NCBI GenBank assembly: GCA_964247055.1
Contig: OZ176052.1
Span: 7,874,001-7,938,000, forward strand
Direction: 5' to 3'
DNA: 64,000 nt
Origin: Paragordius varius
Taxonomy: Eukaryota > Nematomorpha
The notes beneath the pieces were generated by a model that was not told the origin of the DNA, did no database searches, and was given only the letters and a program-made list of their open reading frames with translations. Positions 10,032-21,910 of this stretch are shown here, one piece after another. Made by a program: the position numbers and the translations under genes. Numbering within the stretch: position 1 is the stretch's first letter; each line of letters begins with the position of its first letter.

Positions 10032-13000
10032 TCATTGCATTTTCAAGATTTCCACCTCATTTTCGATATTCCCTTCACTTTGATGTTGGCTGTTTAAATC
10101 ATCCCAAAGGCTCAGCGAAAATAAATCTATATCGTTTGATGATATTTTTGCTCGGAGAAGACGATAGAACTTGCATGTTGCAATGCATATTCCCACGGCC
10201 CCGTATATACTTATTAGCATGAGTGGTAAAAATTCATATTTAACAGCTAGCGTTTGGTAGTATTGATAATGTGTTTCGTTTTTAAAAATGAAAAGTGTAG
10301 TTAACAATGGATACACGATAGTAGTCATTAGGTAAAGAATAAAACCATAGATACTAAACATCTTAGAGAAGGTGCAGTGTTTGAGCGCATGGAATCGACT
10401 CTTCTGTTCAGGTGTATTGGTTTCAGCATGAAAGATTAAGCTGTATGCCATACAGTGATAAAGTAAAAACAGTAATGTTTTAGTCGGCCACTCTGGCCAT
10501 GTAAAAAGGAGCGGGAATATACTGTAGTGACTAGAAAACATAAGTAACCATAAGCAATTTAAATAATCCTTTCTCCATGCATCGGAAATTGTTTTACCGT
10601 GAGTTACAGCGCTGGCACTTATTCTCTTGCCTGAGTATGCGGAATTGGCATTGGTATTGGCATGTATTGTAAGATTTTTATTATAATTGGTACAAGGCAA
10701 TATTAATCCTAATAAAGGCGTAGCATAAATAAGGGCAGGAAGTAAGTACATTAAACAAGCCTTCTCGTGTACATGCCACCCAAACAAAAATGAGGTTAAA
10801 CATGCCCATGTAATAAATAAAAGGATATCTTCACGTTTTATCCAAATTTTTTGAGATTTCCGCACGTTTTGTAAGAGCGTCATGATGAAAGGGAGAAAGA
10901 AAACAAACATTGTTAACAAAAAACTGGTTTTGGGAGTTATTTCAGGCAAATGAGTGTTAATTTTATGACTTTTCAAAGTTTGATCGGCAGTTGGGTTTGA
11001 AGAAAAAGTAACATTCGCATTCTCAAATGTGACATTCATTAAATTATCGGATGATACATTTTGAATAATGTTTGTTATGGAAGTATTTGTTGTAGAAAAG
11101 ATGGTATATGGCAACAACGATAAAGTATCCCACTCAATAGGTTTACCTAGATAGGGTGAAAAACAATGTAACAAATAATTACTTCCGCATAAAAAATATC
11201 CATCGCAATAATTGATACAAAATAATACTTTTAACAAGGGAAAAAGTTTTGTCTGCAAAACCATAGATTGCCCAAACATTAGGTGCCCAGTAATGATGTC
11301 GTAATCCACGTCCAAATGGAAACAAGCGGTTTAAAACGGCTTTAATTTGGCCCTAAAAGGATGATAAATGAATTATTTTTAAAACACAATAATATGGAAA
11401 GGTTCAAAAATGTTTAATAAATCCAATATTATTTTTAGTTTTTTGGTTTAAATTTGCAAGAAGTTACAGCATAGCCGGATTTTCGATACAAGCATAGTGT
11501 AACATCATTCTTGAATGTTTAAAAAAGTTTAATGGAAAATTGTGATTTCTAAAAATACTATATTAAGCATTATTTGGTACAGTTGTTACCATTAAATTGG
11601 TAAAAATACTTTTAATAATACTTTTAACAGTCAACAATTGATGCTTATGATAACAATATATTATAAATCAAAATAATTAACTGGAAAAATTAATTAATAA
11701 AAATAAACATATATTTATCAAATAAATTACCAAATAAATAAATGGGCCAAAAGAAACGGCAAACACTGATACAATTATCAAGGCTAGAGAAATGCATCTC
11801 CAAACAATGTAGTTATACGATGCTTTAAGTGGTTTATTGTTGGTTTGGAATATAAAATTAGGACTTCCGCCATTTAATACAGATGGGGAAGGATTTTGTG
11901 TTAGAATTTCATCTATTTTATAATATTACAAGCTTTAACTACTTACAAATAAAAAAGTTTAACCAAATTGGATAAATTATAAATCTTCACTATTATATTC
12001 GTAAAAAAACTAAAAGGGGTTAACATATATGGAATAGCTGATTTTAACAAAAGATTATTATAATTTAAAATATTGCCACAAATAAATCCAATTATATGTC
12101 ATTTTTATATTACCATTTTTGTTTTGTGAAGGCAGATTGGTCCGATGAATGAGGTAAGGATTTGATTCTTTCCACATTTCATTTTGAGGGTATGTTACTC
12201 CATTAGCAATTCCCAAATTAGTTTGTCCCCCAATTTCAGCATTATCATTATGACCACACCTATTATTGCTAGTAGACTTATTAAACCGACTATCTTCATG
12301 AATATTAACACCAGTATGTGTAGGAATTAAATTTGAGAACCGTTTTTTAGAATATAAATCCTCAAGACCTCCATATCGTAACGCTATTTTTGGCCAATCG
12401 CTAAATATTTCAGTGGTATTTTTACCATTCTTTTCTATTTTGGTGATACCGTTTCGGCAGTTATTAATATTATTATGAGGGGGCGTTTGAAATAACCAAT
12501 AAAGGTAAAATATGGCATAAGCTGGCGCGGCATACAAATATATATGTTTGAAATTGACAAGAACAGTAAACCATAGAGCTCCCCGATAGAAATTCCCCTT
12601 GACAATAAAAAAACAATGTTGTAAAACTTTTGATAAAAAAAGATATATGAAAATATAGTTTGCGAAGAAGAAATGCTAAATATGTTTTGAAAAGAATAGG
12701 GGATAATAAATAATGACAAAAATAGTAAAATCTAAATAACAACAACATTATCGATTCCCTTTAACTTTGTGTAAATAAATTTAGGTACACAAGTTAACAA
12801 TAGTTGTGTTAAAATTATTTGATTTATTTTTTGAAATGGTTTTTTTAAGTTGTGCCGATTATTAAAAAATATAAAATGACCCATTATTTTTTAAAAATAT
12901 ATTCTTGAATTCCATATATTTTTTAACTTAGAGTCATAGCTTTCGTAGTAATTTAAAAAAATTAACCACGATTATTTTTAAACCTGAAAAAAAATTATAA

Positions 13001-13744
13001 AATTTTATAACTCACACTATATTTTTATAAAAAAATTTAAAGTTAAACATTTTTAGAAAGGTTACAAAAGAATACCAATGATGATACATCAAACCTAAAA
13101 ATTATAGTTTATTAAAATTATCAAAATTTTTTTTGGAAATACCTCCAATATATTTGAAATCGACAGGAATAAAAACCCAAACAAAAATCCATTGTATTGA
13201 AAATGAACGTGGTCAATAATTAATAGGCCGAAATTGCATAACACGAGAAATGGCAATGATACATCGCACGGTACACACATTACATTTTTTGGTTTGTAAA
13301 TGGTTAAACATTTAACAAGTCTAAATAAATTAGTTTAAGAAAAACTTTTTCAAAGTATAAGCCATAAAAATGTCACTAACGATAACAGTTACTCGCATAA
13401 ATATTAAAACGGTAGGAGTAAAATAATTTAAATTATTGATTCCAAGCATATTCTCATCCCACACCTTTGCAAAAAAGGCCAAAATATATTCAAACCATGC
13501 AAAAAACGGTGGATAATCCAAAGTCCATTCAGACACATTCTAAATATATATATATAAAGCTTACACTCTGATACCAGTCTTTTACAGATAAGCTGCTAAC
13601 AATCGCCATCCAGTTACGGTGAACTTCGAAATCGGTGGAAAAACTAAAATTTAAACAGATATTTTACTAAGAAGACACAAGTAGAAATTTAATACATGAT
13701 GCAAAGGCAAAAATTTTCCAATACATATTTTCCAATTTTAGCAT
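10032..13744 (-). CDS. ALG8: ALG8, dolichyl-P-Glc: Glc1Man9GlcNAc2-PP-dolichol alpha-1,3-glucosyltransferase
   Basis: ER multi-pass GT-C enzyme that adds the second glucose to the N-glycan precursor. Eight exons, joined by motif and phase: 13744-13668, 13643-13565, 13539-13346, 13320-13143, 12597-12114, 11912-11731, 11352-11229, 11146-10032; 810 codons plus TGA. The ATG at 13744 follows an in-frame TAA. Family motifs in order: [11 protein letters not shown] (27-37, lumenal acidic loop), [13 protein letters not shown] (53-65), [10 protein letters not shown] (153-162), [28 protein letters not shown] then [29 protein letters not shown]. Introns are 24, 25, 25, 545, 201, 378 and 82 nt; the 24-nt one would create an in-frame TAG if retained. 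The protein is ~280 residues longer than human ALG8, mainly through an Asn-rich loop after YLYWLFQ (exon 5) and polar stretches in the last exon. Identification is firm; the 82-nt intron is the least certain join. Confidence 0.93.
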
Positions 13745-13840
13745 TTTGAAATTGTGGTTGACACGGGATTATTTACTTTACTCACATGTTTTTATAAAGT
13801 ACCGTTTGCAACATATGCAACATAAATAAATGTTTCGTTT

Positions 13841-14365
13841 TTGACACTTGGATACAAGGCATCCTTTTCAGTCGATTCGAATTGGGGTAGTTGGATACCC
13901 AGACTTGTTTAAAATTAAATAGTTTAAAAAACATGGAAACCGAAGCCATGGCAAAATTTTGCACTTATATAACGTTAAACGGAAAAATATAGTTGATATA
14001 ACTTATATTAATGTGAAACCGAAAGGTAAAAATTTAGCCAACATAATTTCTGTGCATGAGCTAAATGAAATAGAAAACCAACCACTTTTTATTACTATCA
14101 TGTTAGATGTAATTTAAATAAAAAGGTAGCTTTTATTTTACTTTTAAAATTAAAAGAACACGGTTTTGCAAAAATTTTGTATAAAATAAATGGAAGTAGT
14201 TGACATGGAACATTTTTTCAAAACAAAATTTTATTTAGATTATTTATATAATTTTTATTAGGATAGAAGCAGAAATTTAAATTGGGATCGTTTCCTTCAG
14301 TAGTTTTTTAAAATTAACTTAAATTGAATCTGGGGTATTTAGATAGCCCAATTTGAATCGATTAC
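13841..14365 (-). mobile_element. TTAA-type MITE, copy C, just upstream of ALG8
   Basis: Begins TTGACACTTGGATACAAGG and ends with CCCAATTTGAATCGATTACAC, matching the two ends of the family in minus orientation. It starts 97 bp upstream of the ALG8 ATG, so it lies in or next to the promoter. Confidence 0.75.
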
Positions 14366-14689
14366 ACTTCATATCTATTCGCTTTTTACCTAGTTTACCT
14401 TTTGAGGTTGTTTTATATCCAAGAGCGTAATTTTATAAATAACCTACAGCTTTAAAAGTTATTATATTTAAAATTTATTTATCACATTGTTCTCATGTAT
14501 TAGTATAAAAGCTTATTTTTTTTGTGAATACTAGAGTCTTAAATTATGCTCTAAAATTCAATGGAAACAAATAGCTTATTTTAATAAAAAACATATCAAG
14601 TTTTTGATAGTAAAATGTAGCCTGAAAGTTTTATAAAATTAATTATTTACATTTTCCAACCATAATATACATTTATATGCCTATTGCAT

Positions 14690-15385
14690 TGGTTGGCTAT
14701 TCATACGTGAGCGGCTTTTTGGATATAGTTTTCACTATTTATTTCCACTTCTTTTAACTACCGCTACATTCGAATTGTTCAATGTCATCTTCTCATATTG
14801 TATCATGTCGAACCACCTCATCGGTGGTCGGTCTCGTTTCCTTTGTCATTCTTCCTTCTCATTTTCTCTAGTTAACGTTCTTTTTACAATTAATCTTTAA
14901 GTTCATTTTTAATTTTATCTCCAGGTGTATCCTAGCATTCTACGCCAGCAGCACCTTTTAAAAGTCATTAAACTTCTCTCTTTTCTAGGGAGTCCTGCTC
15001 TCACAACCATACGTGGTGACAGAAAGAACAAAACAGAATAATCTTTTTTTGGTTTAAACCCCTACGCTTTTGTTTTTTTGAATCTTTATTGATATGGTCA
15101 TCACTTCCCAACCCACTCTAATTTCTTTATGATGTCATTAAGAGCTATCCTCGAAAATTATAGCATCCATAAACGTTAATTGATTAACTACTTTTGTTTT
15201 AACCTCATCTATAATTGTAGGTTTTTCCCAAGTAGATAATCTTATGGTTTTAGTAGGATTAAGCATAAGACCATAACTCAAAATTTCCTTCCAAATATAA
15301 ATTCCATTAATTTGTTTAAACTTTCAGCGATAAGGATGGTATCGCCTGCAAAATGATTGTTCTCCCTCCTATTCTTACTCCAAAA
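14690..15385 (-). mobile_element. LINE fragment (reverse transcriptase 3' part)
   Basis: Minus-strand translation gives RKRGRPPMRWFDMI (~14800-14840), the C-terminal tail found in many non-LTR ORF2 proteins. Near 15340-15350 it gives HFAGDTILIAESLNKL, equivalent to the RT F/YADD active-site region but reading AGD. Many stops and frame changes between; dead. It is related to the fragments at 26684, 55485 and 57690. Confidence 0.6.
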
Positions 15386-15403
15386 TTCTTATCACCTTGT
15401 GCA

Positions 15404-15544
15404 CAATGTTATATAAATGCTAACTTTTGCCATGGCTTCAATTTATTACTATTTTATGAATTATTTAATGTTAAACAGGCCTGGGGTATCCAACTACCCC
15501 AATTTGAATCGAAGGACTGAAAATGTGTTGTATCCAAGTTTTAA
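15404..15544 (+). mobile_element. TTAA-type MITE, half copy D
   Basis: Only the right ~140 bp of the family is present, from AATGTTATATAAATG through GGCCTGGGGTATCCAACTACC to TATCCAAGTTTTAA. The left part is missing where LINE sequence abuts. Confidence 0.7.
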
Positions 15545-16017
15545 TATATTTATTATAACCAAAATAAATATTTAACTAAATACATGTTTTTAAGGCGATA
15601 TTTATTAAATATAAATGATAAAAATATAATGAAGCTTTCTAAAATCGGATTATTAGTGTAAATTATTTAAAAATAGATTGAGTTACAGTTTAATTAGTAT
15701 ATATTTTTTATGTATTTTGTAAACAAGTAAAGGGCGTAGCTCCGGAAGATCGTTGGCCACCTACTCTCAAGGCACTCCCTACCCACCCTAACGCATTGAG
15801 CTTCAGAGCGGGGACATGCATTTTGTGATGAAATATTTTAAAATTATATTGAATGGTGACAAAGGAAATCGTTCAGACTGATCAAAAAAATTTAATAAAT
15901 CTATTGTGTAGTATGAGTTTAGTAAGCTTGCCGTTTATTGATTACGCCTCACAATTGTCTGCAAAATAACATGCACATTGTTGATTTGAAAAACTTTGAT
16001 AACTAATGTTTATATGA
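15545..16017. other. Spacer with a GC-rich patch
   Basis: 15730-15820 is unusually GC-rich (GGGCGTAGCTCCGGAAGATC and following) and looks like a terminal piece of a hAT-type transposon, whose ends often read CAGGGGCGTAG; no partner end seen. The rest is AT-rich spacer upstream of the peptidase gene. Confidence 0.35.
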
Positions 16018-16679
16018 ATGAGCCAAAATGTCGTGGTTACAGGTAACTCTTGTAAAAAATAATTTTATGAGGCTTTGGACCTTTTAGAAATTATTCTATT
16101 AATCCAAGTTCAGCCTGTCTTAATATATTAAAAGATGTTTGGAAAAGCGTTGATTATTAACTTATTACTATGGAACTTGAAGTATCGTATGAATGCGTCG
16201 ATAGGGCTCTCGAAGATCTTTGGAAAATATATAATCCTTGTGTAATTTTAAATATTTTATTTTAGTTGATGGTTCATATTGGGGTTTCTGGAATAGCCAA
16301 AACAATAACATTAGAAAAATGTGCATATAATTCTCTCTATTTAAATGAGGATATTTATAAAAATATACCCAGCAATTTTTGTTGCGATAGTCATGATTGC
16401 TCACCTTATATTAGAGTCACGAGTCTTAATCTTGACAATATAAAATTGCAGTTTTTGCAATCCAACAATAAAGTATTCACAGATATTCATGTATCGCATG
16501 ATCCCGGTAATTACCTTTGTGGCTATTGTTACTATAAATCATTAAAGTATAGTTGTGATAAATCCATTTTCGTTCATATTCCGCCAATTAGTGACAAATT
16601 ATCGTTGGAAGAAATCGCAAATGCTGTAAATAAAATTATTCTAATCATTCTTGACGAAATAAATACCAAAAATAAATAA
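16018..16679 (+). CDS. PGPEP1: Pyroglutamyl-peptidase I (C15 cysteine peptidase), with an in-frame TAA
   Basis: Cytosolic enzyme that removes N-terminal pyroglutamate from peptides. Three exons: 16018-16042, 16072-16241, 16266-16679, with introns of 29 and 24 nt. Start ATG at 16018 gives MSQNVVVTG, joining to GFGPF as in the human protein. Exon 2 aligns without gaps to human (NPS... to VSYECV...LW), exon 3 begins LMVHIGVSG. The catalytic triad is present: Glu in TLEKC, Cys in GNYLCGYCYY, His in VHIPP. The 24-nt intron ends in an in-frame TAG, so it must be spliced. Oddity: codon TAA at 16158-16160 lies where the alignment needs an ordinary residue. It could be a recent null allele, an assembly error, or a sign that a shorter protein starts at ATG 16170. 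TAA also terminates this gene and RPS3A, so recoding is unlikely. Confidence 0.85.
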
Positions 16680-17067
16680 TAAATCGTCTAAATATGTCTT
16701 TTATTTACTTTTGTCTCAAACCTTAATTATTCAAATTAATTTTTATTTTTATTATATTCGGTAGATAAAGTTTTTCTAAAGCGTAAAAGGAGAGTATAAA
16801 TAATAATACAATATCTTCAACTCTTACTATTCGCCTTTTTCTTGTGGAAAACTGATAACATATTTAAAACCTTTTTTAAATAAATTTATTTGTTAGCTAA
16901 AATTATATTAATTATATTACAAGTATGACATTCAACAAATGATTTAAATATACAGTGGTGATGGTGGCAATACCTATATTAAAATAAAGTTTTACTAGTA
17001 AGTTAAGATGTGGTTACTTTTTAATTTGCCCCTCTGTGAAAAAACTCCATGTGAAGTAGCGATGTTT
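16680..17067. other. 3' spacer
   Basis: An AATAAA at 16678-16683 overlaps the stop of the peptidase gene and may be its poly(A) signal. Nothing else is recognised. Confidence 0.4.
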
Positions 17068-17228
17068 TTATACAACATCCAAAACTGCCTCTGCTGTTAG
17101 TTTACCAAAGATGATCCAACCAAGACCACCTGAAGGTAGCAAAACGACTTTATTGGTTAGTTTAAAATAACGTGTTACAAAAACTAAATTATAAAAAATA
17201 TTACATACTTCAATATAAATTAGCAATT
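17068..17228 (-). CDS. Possible C-terminal exons of an unrecognised gene
   Basis: Minus strand, stop TAA at 17070-17068. The frame reads VTRYFKLTNKVVLLP, then SGGLGWIIFGKLTAEAVLDV. It is interrupted at 17204-17184 by a 21-nt GTAAT...TTTAG segment that looks exactly like the ultra-short introns of neighbouring genes and keeps frame if removed. The codon make-up is less lysine/asparagine-rich than random AT DNA, and the product is hydrophobic. An upstream acceptor (CCCTAG) would start the exon at 17228, giving a 24-nt exon, which is suspicious. A second candidate acceptor (CTACCTTCAG) precedes GGLGW. I do not recognise the protein and found no further exons. Confidence 0.3.
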
Positions 17229-19489
17229 CTAGGGCATTTGGTAATTTCAAATATTGTATTTGATGTCCAAAAACACAGAATATTTATGCAATTAATATGT
17301 GTCAAAATTATATAATGTGGAATATTACTTTATCTTTATAATTTTACATGATACCAAATATCTTTAAATCATTTTTATAATTTCTCTGATAGCGATAAAG
17401 ATCTTTATCCAATAATTCATCATTTGGACAATAATTAGATCACATTTTTTTATAATTTCAACTGTTAATAATTTAATTATAAAATGGAATGTCATAGTTT
17501 TTAGTTTTGTAACCGTCCAAAAACATATAACTCGATTCCCTAAATGCAGTTATCCAATGTTAGTTAATTAACCTTAATGTTTGTAATTAACTAAAATATT
17601 ATTAATTAAAATATTTTAAAACAAATCCATTTAAAAAAATGTAAATTAAATTAGGGTTGGGCTCATCGGTTAAAATTATTATCGATTTGATCGCTTAATG
17701 CAGGCATTCCTGGTCAAACAAGTCATTTCTATTTGGAAGATTATCAAAAATAATAAAACTAACATGTTTAAACTCCTTTAATGGAAATAATGTAAATTAA
17801 ATCTAATTAAATTCTAAAATCTACCATTTTTTATTACCTTTTTGGCATGCTTATGTAAAATTTTGTATACGGTCATAACATATTGTCATAATCGGTTATA
17901 TACAAATAAACATTGACACAATAACTATTTTAAGTGAAGCATGGTTTAATGTAACTTGCTTAATTAAAAACTGAGTAAATACTTATTTCATTTTCATTCC
18001 CATCATGCTGTACCCTTGTTGACTTTTTATATAAAATAAAGCGTTTTCGCATGTTTTTGGAAATTCGGTCAAGGTTATTCATAAAAGTTTTCAAAGATTG
18101 GATTAAACGAATTAGAAATGTAATAATATGTCTTTTTTGTGCTCACAATGTGTGTTAAATTGATATTTTTGAACAGAAATAAAATTATTATTAAAAAAGA
18201 TTTTCATCCACCAATTTAGAAGTTTTTAGCATAAAACATATGCAGCAAATGCTTCTTGTATTTACAAAATAAATTTTATATACAGTTGTCTTGGTTTTTT
18301 AGCTTTAAACCTTCTTTTTTTATATACTTCAATGCAATAATGTATACAAGAATTCATTTCTGCCGAATAGTGATAAAAAGTAAAATTATACCAGCCGACA
18401 ATCTAAATTTATACAGTCAAAACAATTTAAATGAATGTTTTTATTCAAATATTATATTTCAATTTCTTATTCAAATATTATATTTAAATTTTTTATTTAA
18501 ATAATATATTTCAATTTTGATGAATCATTTTACAAATTAAAAAATATTTTGCTGCAAATAAAAGAATTTCCAATTTTAAAAATTTTACCTATGGTTAGAA
18601 ACCATTAAAAATCTCTTTAACCAATATAATCACCCTTTAAATTTCAATATACCCCAATGTGCATCTAGTAAGAAACCGTAAACACTTAATAAAATTATAA
18701 TTGGGGTCATAGTTTGTTACAATCAGTTTAAATAATATGAGTATTTTTGATTGTTTTTAAAAGTAAAAGATTTCAATAATTTACTGTCCCTATCGTTTGA
18801 CAAATAAAGCTTCGCGACGCCTTTTTGTTTAAAGGGGTGTTAGTTTTCTAAGTTCACCAGATTTGTCCCTAAAATCGTGCCGTTAACAACATTATATTTG
18901 TTTGACCAAAAAATTTAATAAGTCATTCGTTTTCTACAATTTTGTGTCAATTTTTCATTTCATTGAATTACAGTGGATGATTAAATAGGACCACCTTATA
19001 TGGAATAATGGGGTGTTAATTTGGTTAAAAAAACCGTAAACCAGATTTAAAAGACACTATGACTAATCCAATTTTTTAACCTTCTGTCGAATTCGTTTTG
19101 GCTCCCAGTCATAATATCTTCCTTTTAGATTTTAACATAATTGATAGATTATGATTTATTTTTTTGAAAGAAATAATATCATTTTGGAAAATTTATATAA
19201 ATACTAGATAATTGAGTATTCGAGGGGGCAGTAATATGGAAAAATAAATATCTATTCTAACTCTTTAGTGTGAGAATATATATAAATTAGGCTATAAAAA
19301 GTATAAAAATATTTGGTTTGAATATTTGCATCCGGTTTGAGGTAGGAAGAAAGGAGCCAAAGCATCATTAATCTTCAAATTTTGGTTGTTAACAATTAAG
19401 TATAAAAAAGTAGATATGAATTAGTTCATTTTTATTTTGTCACAATAACTATAGGTTTAAAAACTCCGACTTACATTTCAAAAGCGCAT
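17229..19489. other. Intergenic AT-rich DNA with a possible Tc1-type end
   Basis: No gene recognised. At ~18971 the string ACAGTGGATGATTAAATAGG resembles a Tc1/mariner terminal repeat, but I saw no partner end or transposase. A minus-strand AATAAA at 19436-19431, about 50 nt past the zinc-finger gene's stop, is a likely poly(A) signal. Confidence 0.4.
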
Positions 19490-21910
19490 TCATGTTTTAT
19501 GTCGTTTCATGTGGAGAGAAAGATGGTCACTCCGAGCAAATGTTTTATCACACACACGACATTTAAACGGTCTATCACCGGTATGCTTTCTATAATGTCG
19601 GGTCAACTCATCGGAACGAGCGAATCGCCATTCGCAATCAGCCCAAGCGCACTTAAACGGTTTTTCGCCCGTGTGAAGTCTGGCATGGGCACGTAAATGC
19701 GTGACTTTGGTATAAGCCTTCTCACAACCCGGGTGAGAACATTTGAAATCTCCGAATCCATTGTTATTTCCATTGGTACTAGATATATGGTTCCATCCAT
19801 TTCCATTACTATGCGCCATTAAGGTATGATGTTTGTGATTGTTTATGGTATTATTGCTATTTTGAGACAATTGGTTATAACAAGTGTTTGTATTAGGGGC
19901 CGATGTTATTATGTTTAATGATTGTCCAGATATATACGCATGATTGGTATCGTTTGATAATAAAGCATTACTAGTGCTTATAAAGGTTGATGAGCCAGAA
20001 AAATTTGAGCAAAATGATAAATTATTTGTTTGTGAATCAAAATAATTTGGTTGGAATGTTTTATTGGGATGGGATAAATGTTCATTTAATTCATTAAAAC
20101 TATTTGTCACCGTGTGTTGCTCTCTACTAATATTTTCATGGAGTACCTGTGTGGTAAAATTATTTTTTGAAAATTGATTTACCCAATTTCCTTCGGTCAC
20201 ATTTTTAATTTTGGGGTTTGGGGTAGATGACATCTTGTGATTATATGGAAGCTGTTGGCTGTTTTTTAGTGTATATCGTTTTTTTCCAGGAGCACCTTTT
20301 ATGACAATAGAATTCTTTTTACGTTTTTCTAATTTTTTAGATTCGTAACCGCTTGTTGTTTGATTTGATATGTCCTTTGTTAGCCCATTACCACATTTCC
20401 CTCGTTTCATCAAACCATTAGGGGAAGAATTGCATTTTGAATTGTAGGTTGTGCTTGCATCTGCCATTATAGCCGATAATAGAATGGGTGCTTTGGTTTT
20501 GTTTATTTGAGGAGATTTACCAATCAATCGGTTTGGTTTCACAAGTCCGTGGGTTCCATTTTCTGGCTGTGGTCCAGATGCGTTCAAGTATATATGAAAA
20601 GTGTTGGTATTATTATTAGTAGTATTTAAATATTGTTGATGTTGCTGCCCTTTATTTTGTGACAATTCACGGAAGCGTTCAAACCTAGGTAAAACTGGAT
20701 CTTCCGTAGTTTTTAGTCTATAATTGACACTTTTGTCATCATTTAATAAAGTTGCTTTGCTACCACCACCGTTGTGAAATTTAAAATGTTGATCAAATTC
20801 AACACCGTTAGACCCATAAGATAACTGATTTAGCGTTAATTCAGTGATATCTTTATTGCTACTATCCGTGGGACACCTCTTCAATAATTCAAAATTAAAA
20901 GGATTATCGAATTCGGATATATACCTTTTATAATCATCATTATTTTGGGTTGAAGACACTTCTGACTTGTCAGATAAAAGATAATTAGCTGTCTGATCAA
21001 AAGTATTGGAGTCATCTTCAGATTTTACAATCAAATTATTGTCTAAGTCATAAAATCGGGGTACATTGGTTAATTCATTGGAATAAATAAGAGATTCATT
21101 TAACATTTTCTTTTCATAATTAGCGAACTGATCTGCCTCCAAGGATAAGGTAATCGGAAAAATTGTTGTATCTGAGAAAAAGGAGGATTCATAAGGTGAC
21201 AAAATTTTTGGATCATTTTTGGATGTGTAACCTTTGTTAAAACTATTGCCATCAATCCCAATTTCTCGACTAGTATTATTTTTTTGGGTATATAAATCGT
21301 TAAGTGTATGAGAATATATACCAGACTCTAAACTACTTTGATTAATATGATTGTTCATGTTAGTTAAGGTGACATCCTGAATATTGCAGTTATAACCGTT
21401 AGGTTTTGAAGTCAAAGTTGTAGCATTTACGTGTCCATTTACATAACTATTTAGGTTGTTGGAAAAAATAGTTTCATTCCGTATTTCATGGTCAAATACA
21501 GTTAGGCTAAGACCATTACAAATATCAGTTAACTCATTTTTTACATTAGTTTGAGGATGAGATTCATTTTTAGTGAAGGGATTACACACTTCCCCATTGT
21601 TATAGGAATGTTTAGTATGAGAAAATGGGTCACACAAACCATTATATTTGGAAACTCCATCAATTTTATGAGCCTGAGAATTATTCGGATTCCAGCGTTG
21701 GTCTTCTGGAGGGCCCATATAATTGTTGTTGTTAACATTACATTTATGAAAATTATTATTATCGTATTCATAACTGTTATATGATAAAGGAAGATCAGTT
21801 GATTCATGATAGAATGATGAGTTATTTAAATCTAGACATCCATTCCCATTCCTGTAAATGCTATACCCTATATTTTCCATATTGTTTACGTACGGAGGGA
21901 TAAAAAACAT
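19490..21910 (-). CDS. Krüppel-like factor (KLF) C2H2 transcription factor, single exon
   Basis: 806 aa, ATG at 21910 in an AAAATG context, with an upstream in-frame TAA; TGA at 19490. Three C-terminal C2H2 fingers (722-806) with KLF spacing: [20 protein letters not shown], linker HTGEKP, then [19 protein letters not shown], linker HTGDRP, then [20 protein letters not shown]. KLFs bind GC/CACCC boxes in the nucleus; the RSDELTR and RSDHLSL helices keep the base-contacting residues. Finger 1 has KVTHLRAH where most KLFs have KSSHLKAH. The N-terminal 720 residues are Asn/Ser-rich and look disordered, with a basic cluster [10 protein letters not shown] that could be a nuclear signal. Subfamily is uncertain; KLF5/dar1- or KLF6/7-like are the nearest by finger sequence. 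No intron interrupts the coding region, though untranslated upstream exons are possible. Confidence 0.92.
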   Translation of the reverse strand: MFFIPPYVNNMENIGYSIYRNGNGCLDLNNSSFYHESTDLPLSYNSYEYDNNNFHKCNVNNNNYMGPPEDQRWNPNNSQAHKIDGVSKYNGLCDPFSHTKHSYNNGEVCNPFTKNESHPQTNVKNELTDICNGLSLTVFDHEIRNETIFSNNLNSYVNGHVNATTLTSKPNGYNCNIQDVTLTNMNNHINQSSLESGIYSHTLNDLYTQKNNTSREIGIDGNSFNKGYTSKNDPKILSPYESSFFSDTTIFPITLSLEADQFANYEKKMLNESLIYSNELTNVPRFYDLDNNLIVKSEDDSNTFDQTANYLLSDKSEVSSTQNNDDYKRYISEFDNPFNFELLKRCPTDSSNKDITELTLNQLSYGSNGVEFDQHFKFHNGGGSKATLLNDDKSVNYRLKTTEDPVLPRFERFRELSQNKGQQHQQYLNTTNNNTNTFHIYLNASGPQPENGTHGLVKPNRLIGKSPQINKTKAPILLSAIMADASTTYNSKCNSSPNGLMKRGKCGNGLTKDISNQTTSGYESKKLEKRKKNSIVIKGAPGKKRYTLKNSQQLPYNHKMSSTPNPKIKNVTEGNWVNQFSKNNFTTQVLHENISREQHTVTNSFNELNEHLSHPNKTFQPNYFDSQTNNLSFCSNFSGSSTFISTSNALLSNDTNHAYISGQSLNIITSAPNTNTCYNQLSQNSNNTINNHKHHTLMAHSNGNGWNHISSTNGNNNGFGDFKCSHPGCEKAYTKVTHLRAHARLHTGEKPFKCAWADCEWRFARSDELTRHYRKHTGDRPFKCRVCDKTFARSDHLSLHMKRHKT

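Noticed and set aside
12435-12748. Two overlapping minus-strand frames rich in Phe/Ser
   Set aside because: They overlap ALG8 exon 5 and the adjoining intron in other frames; the real frame reads [15 protein letters not shown].
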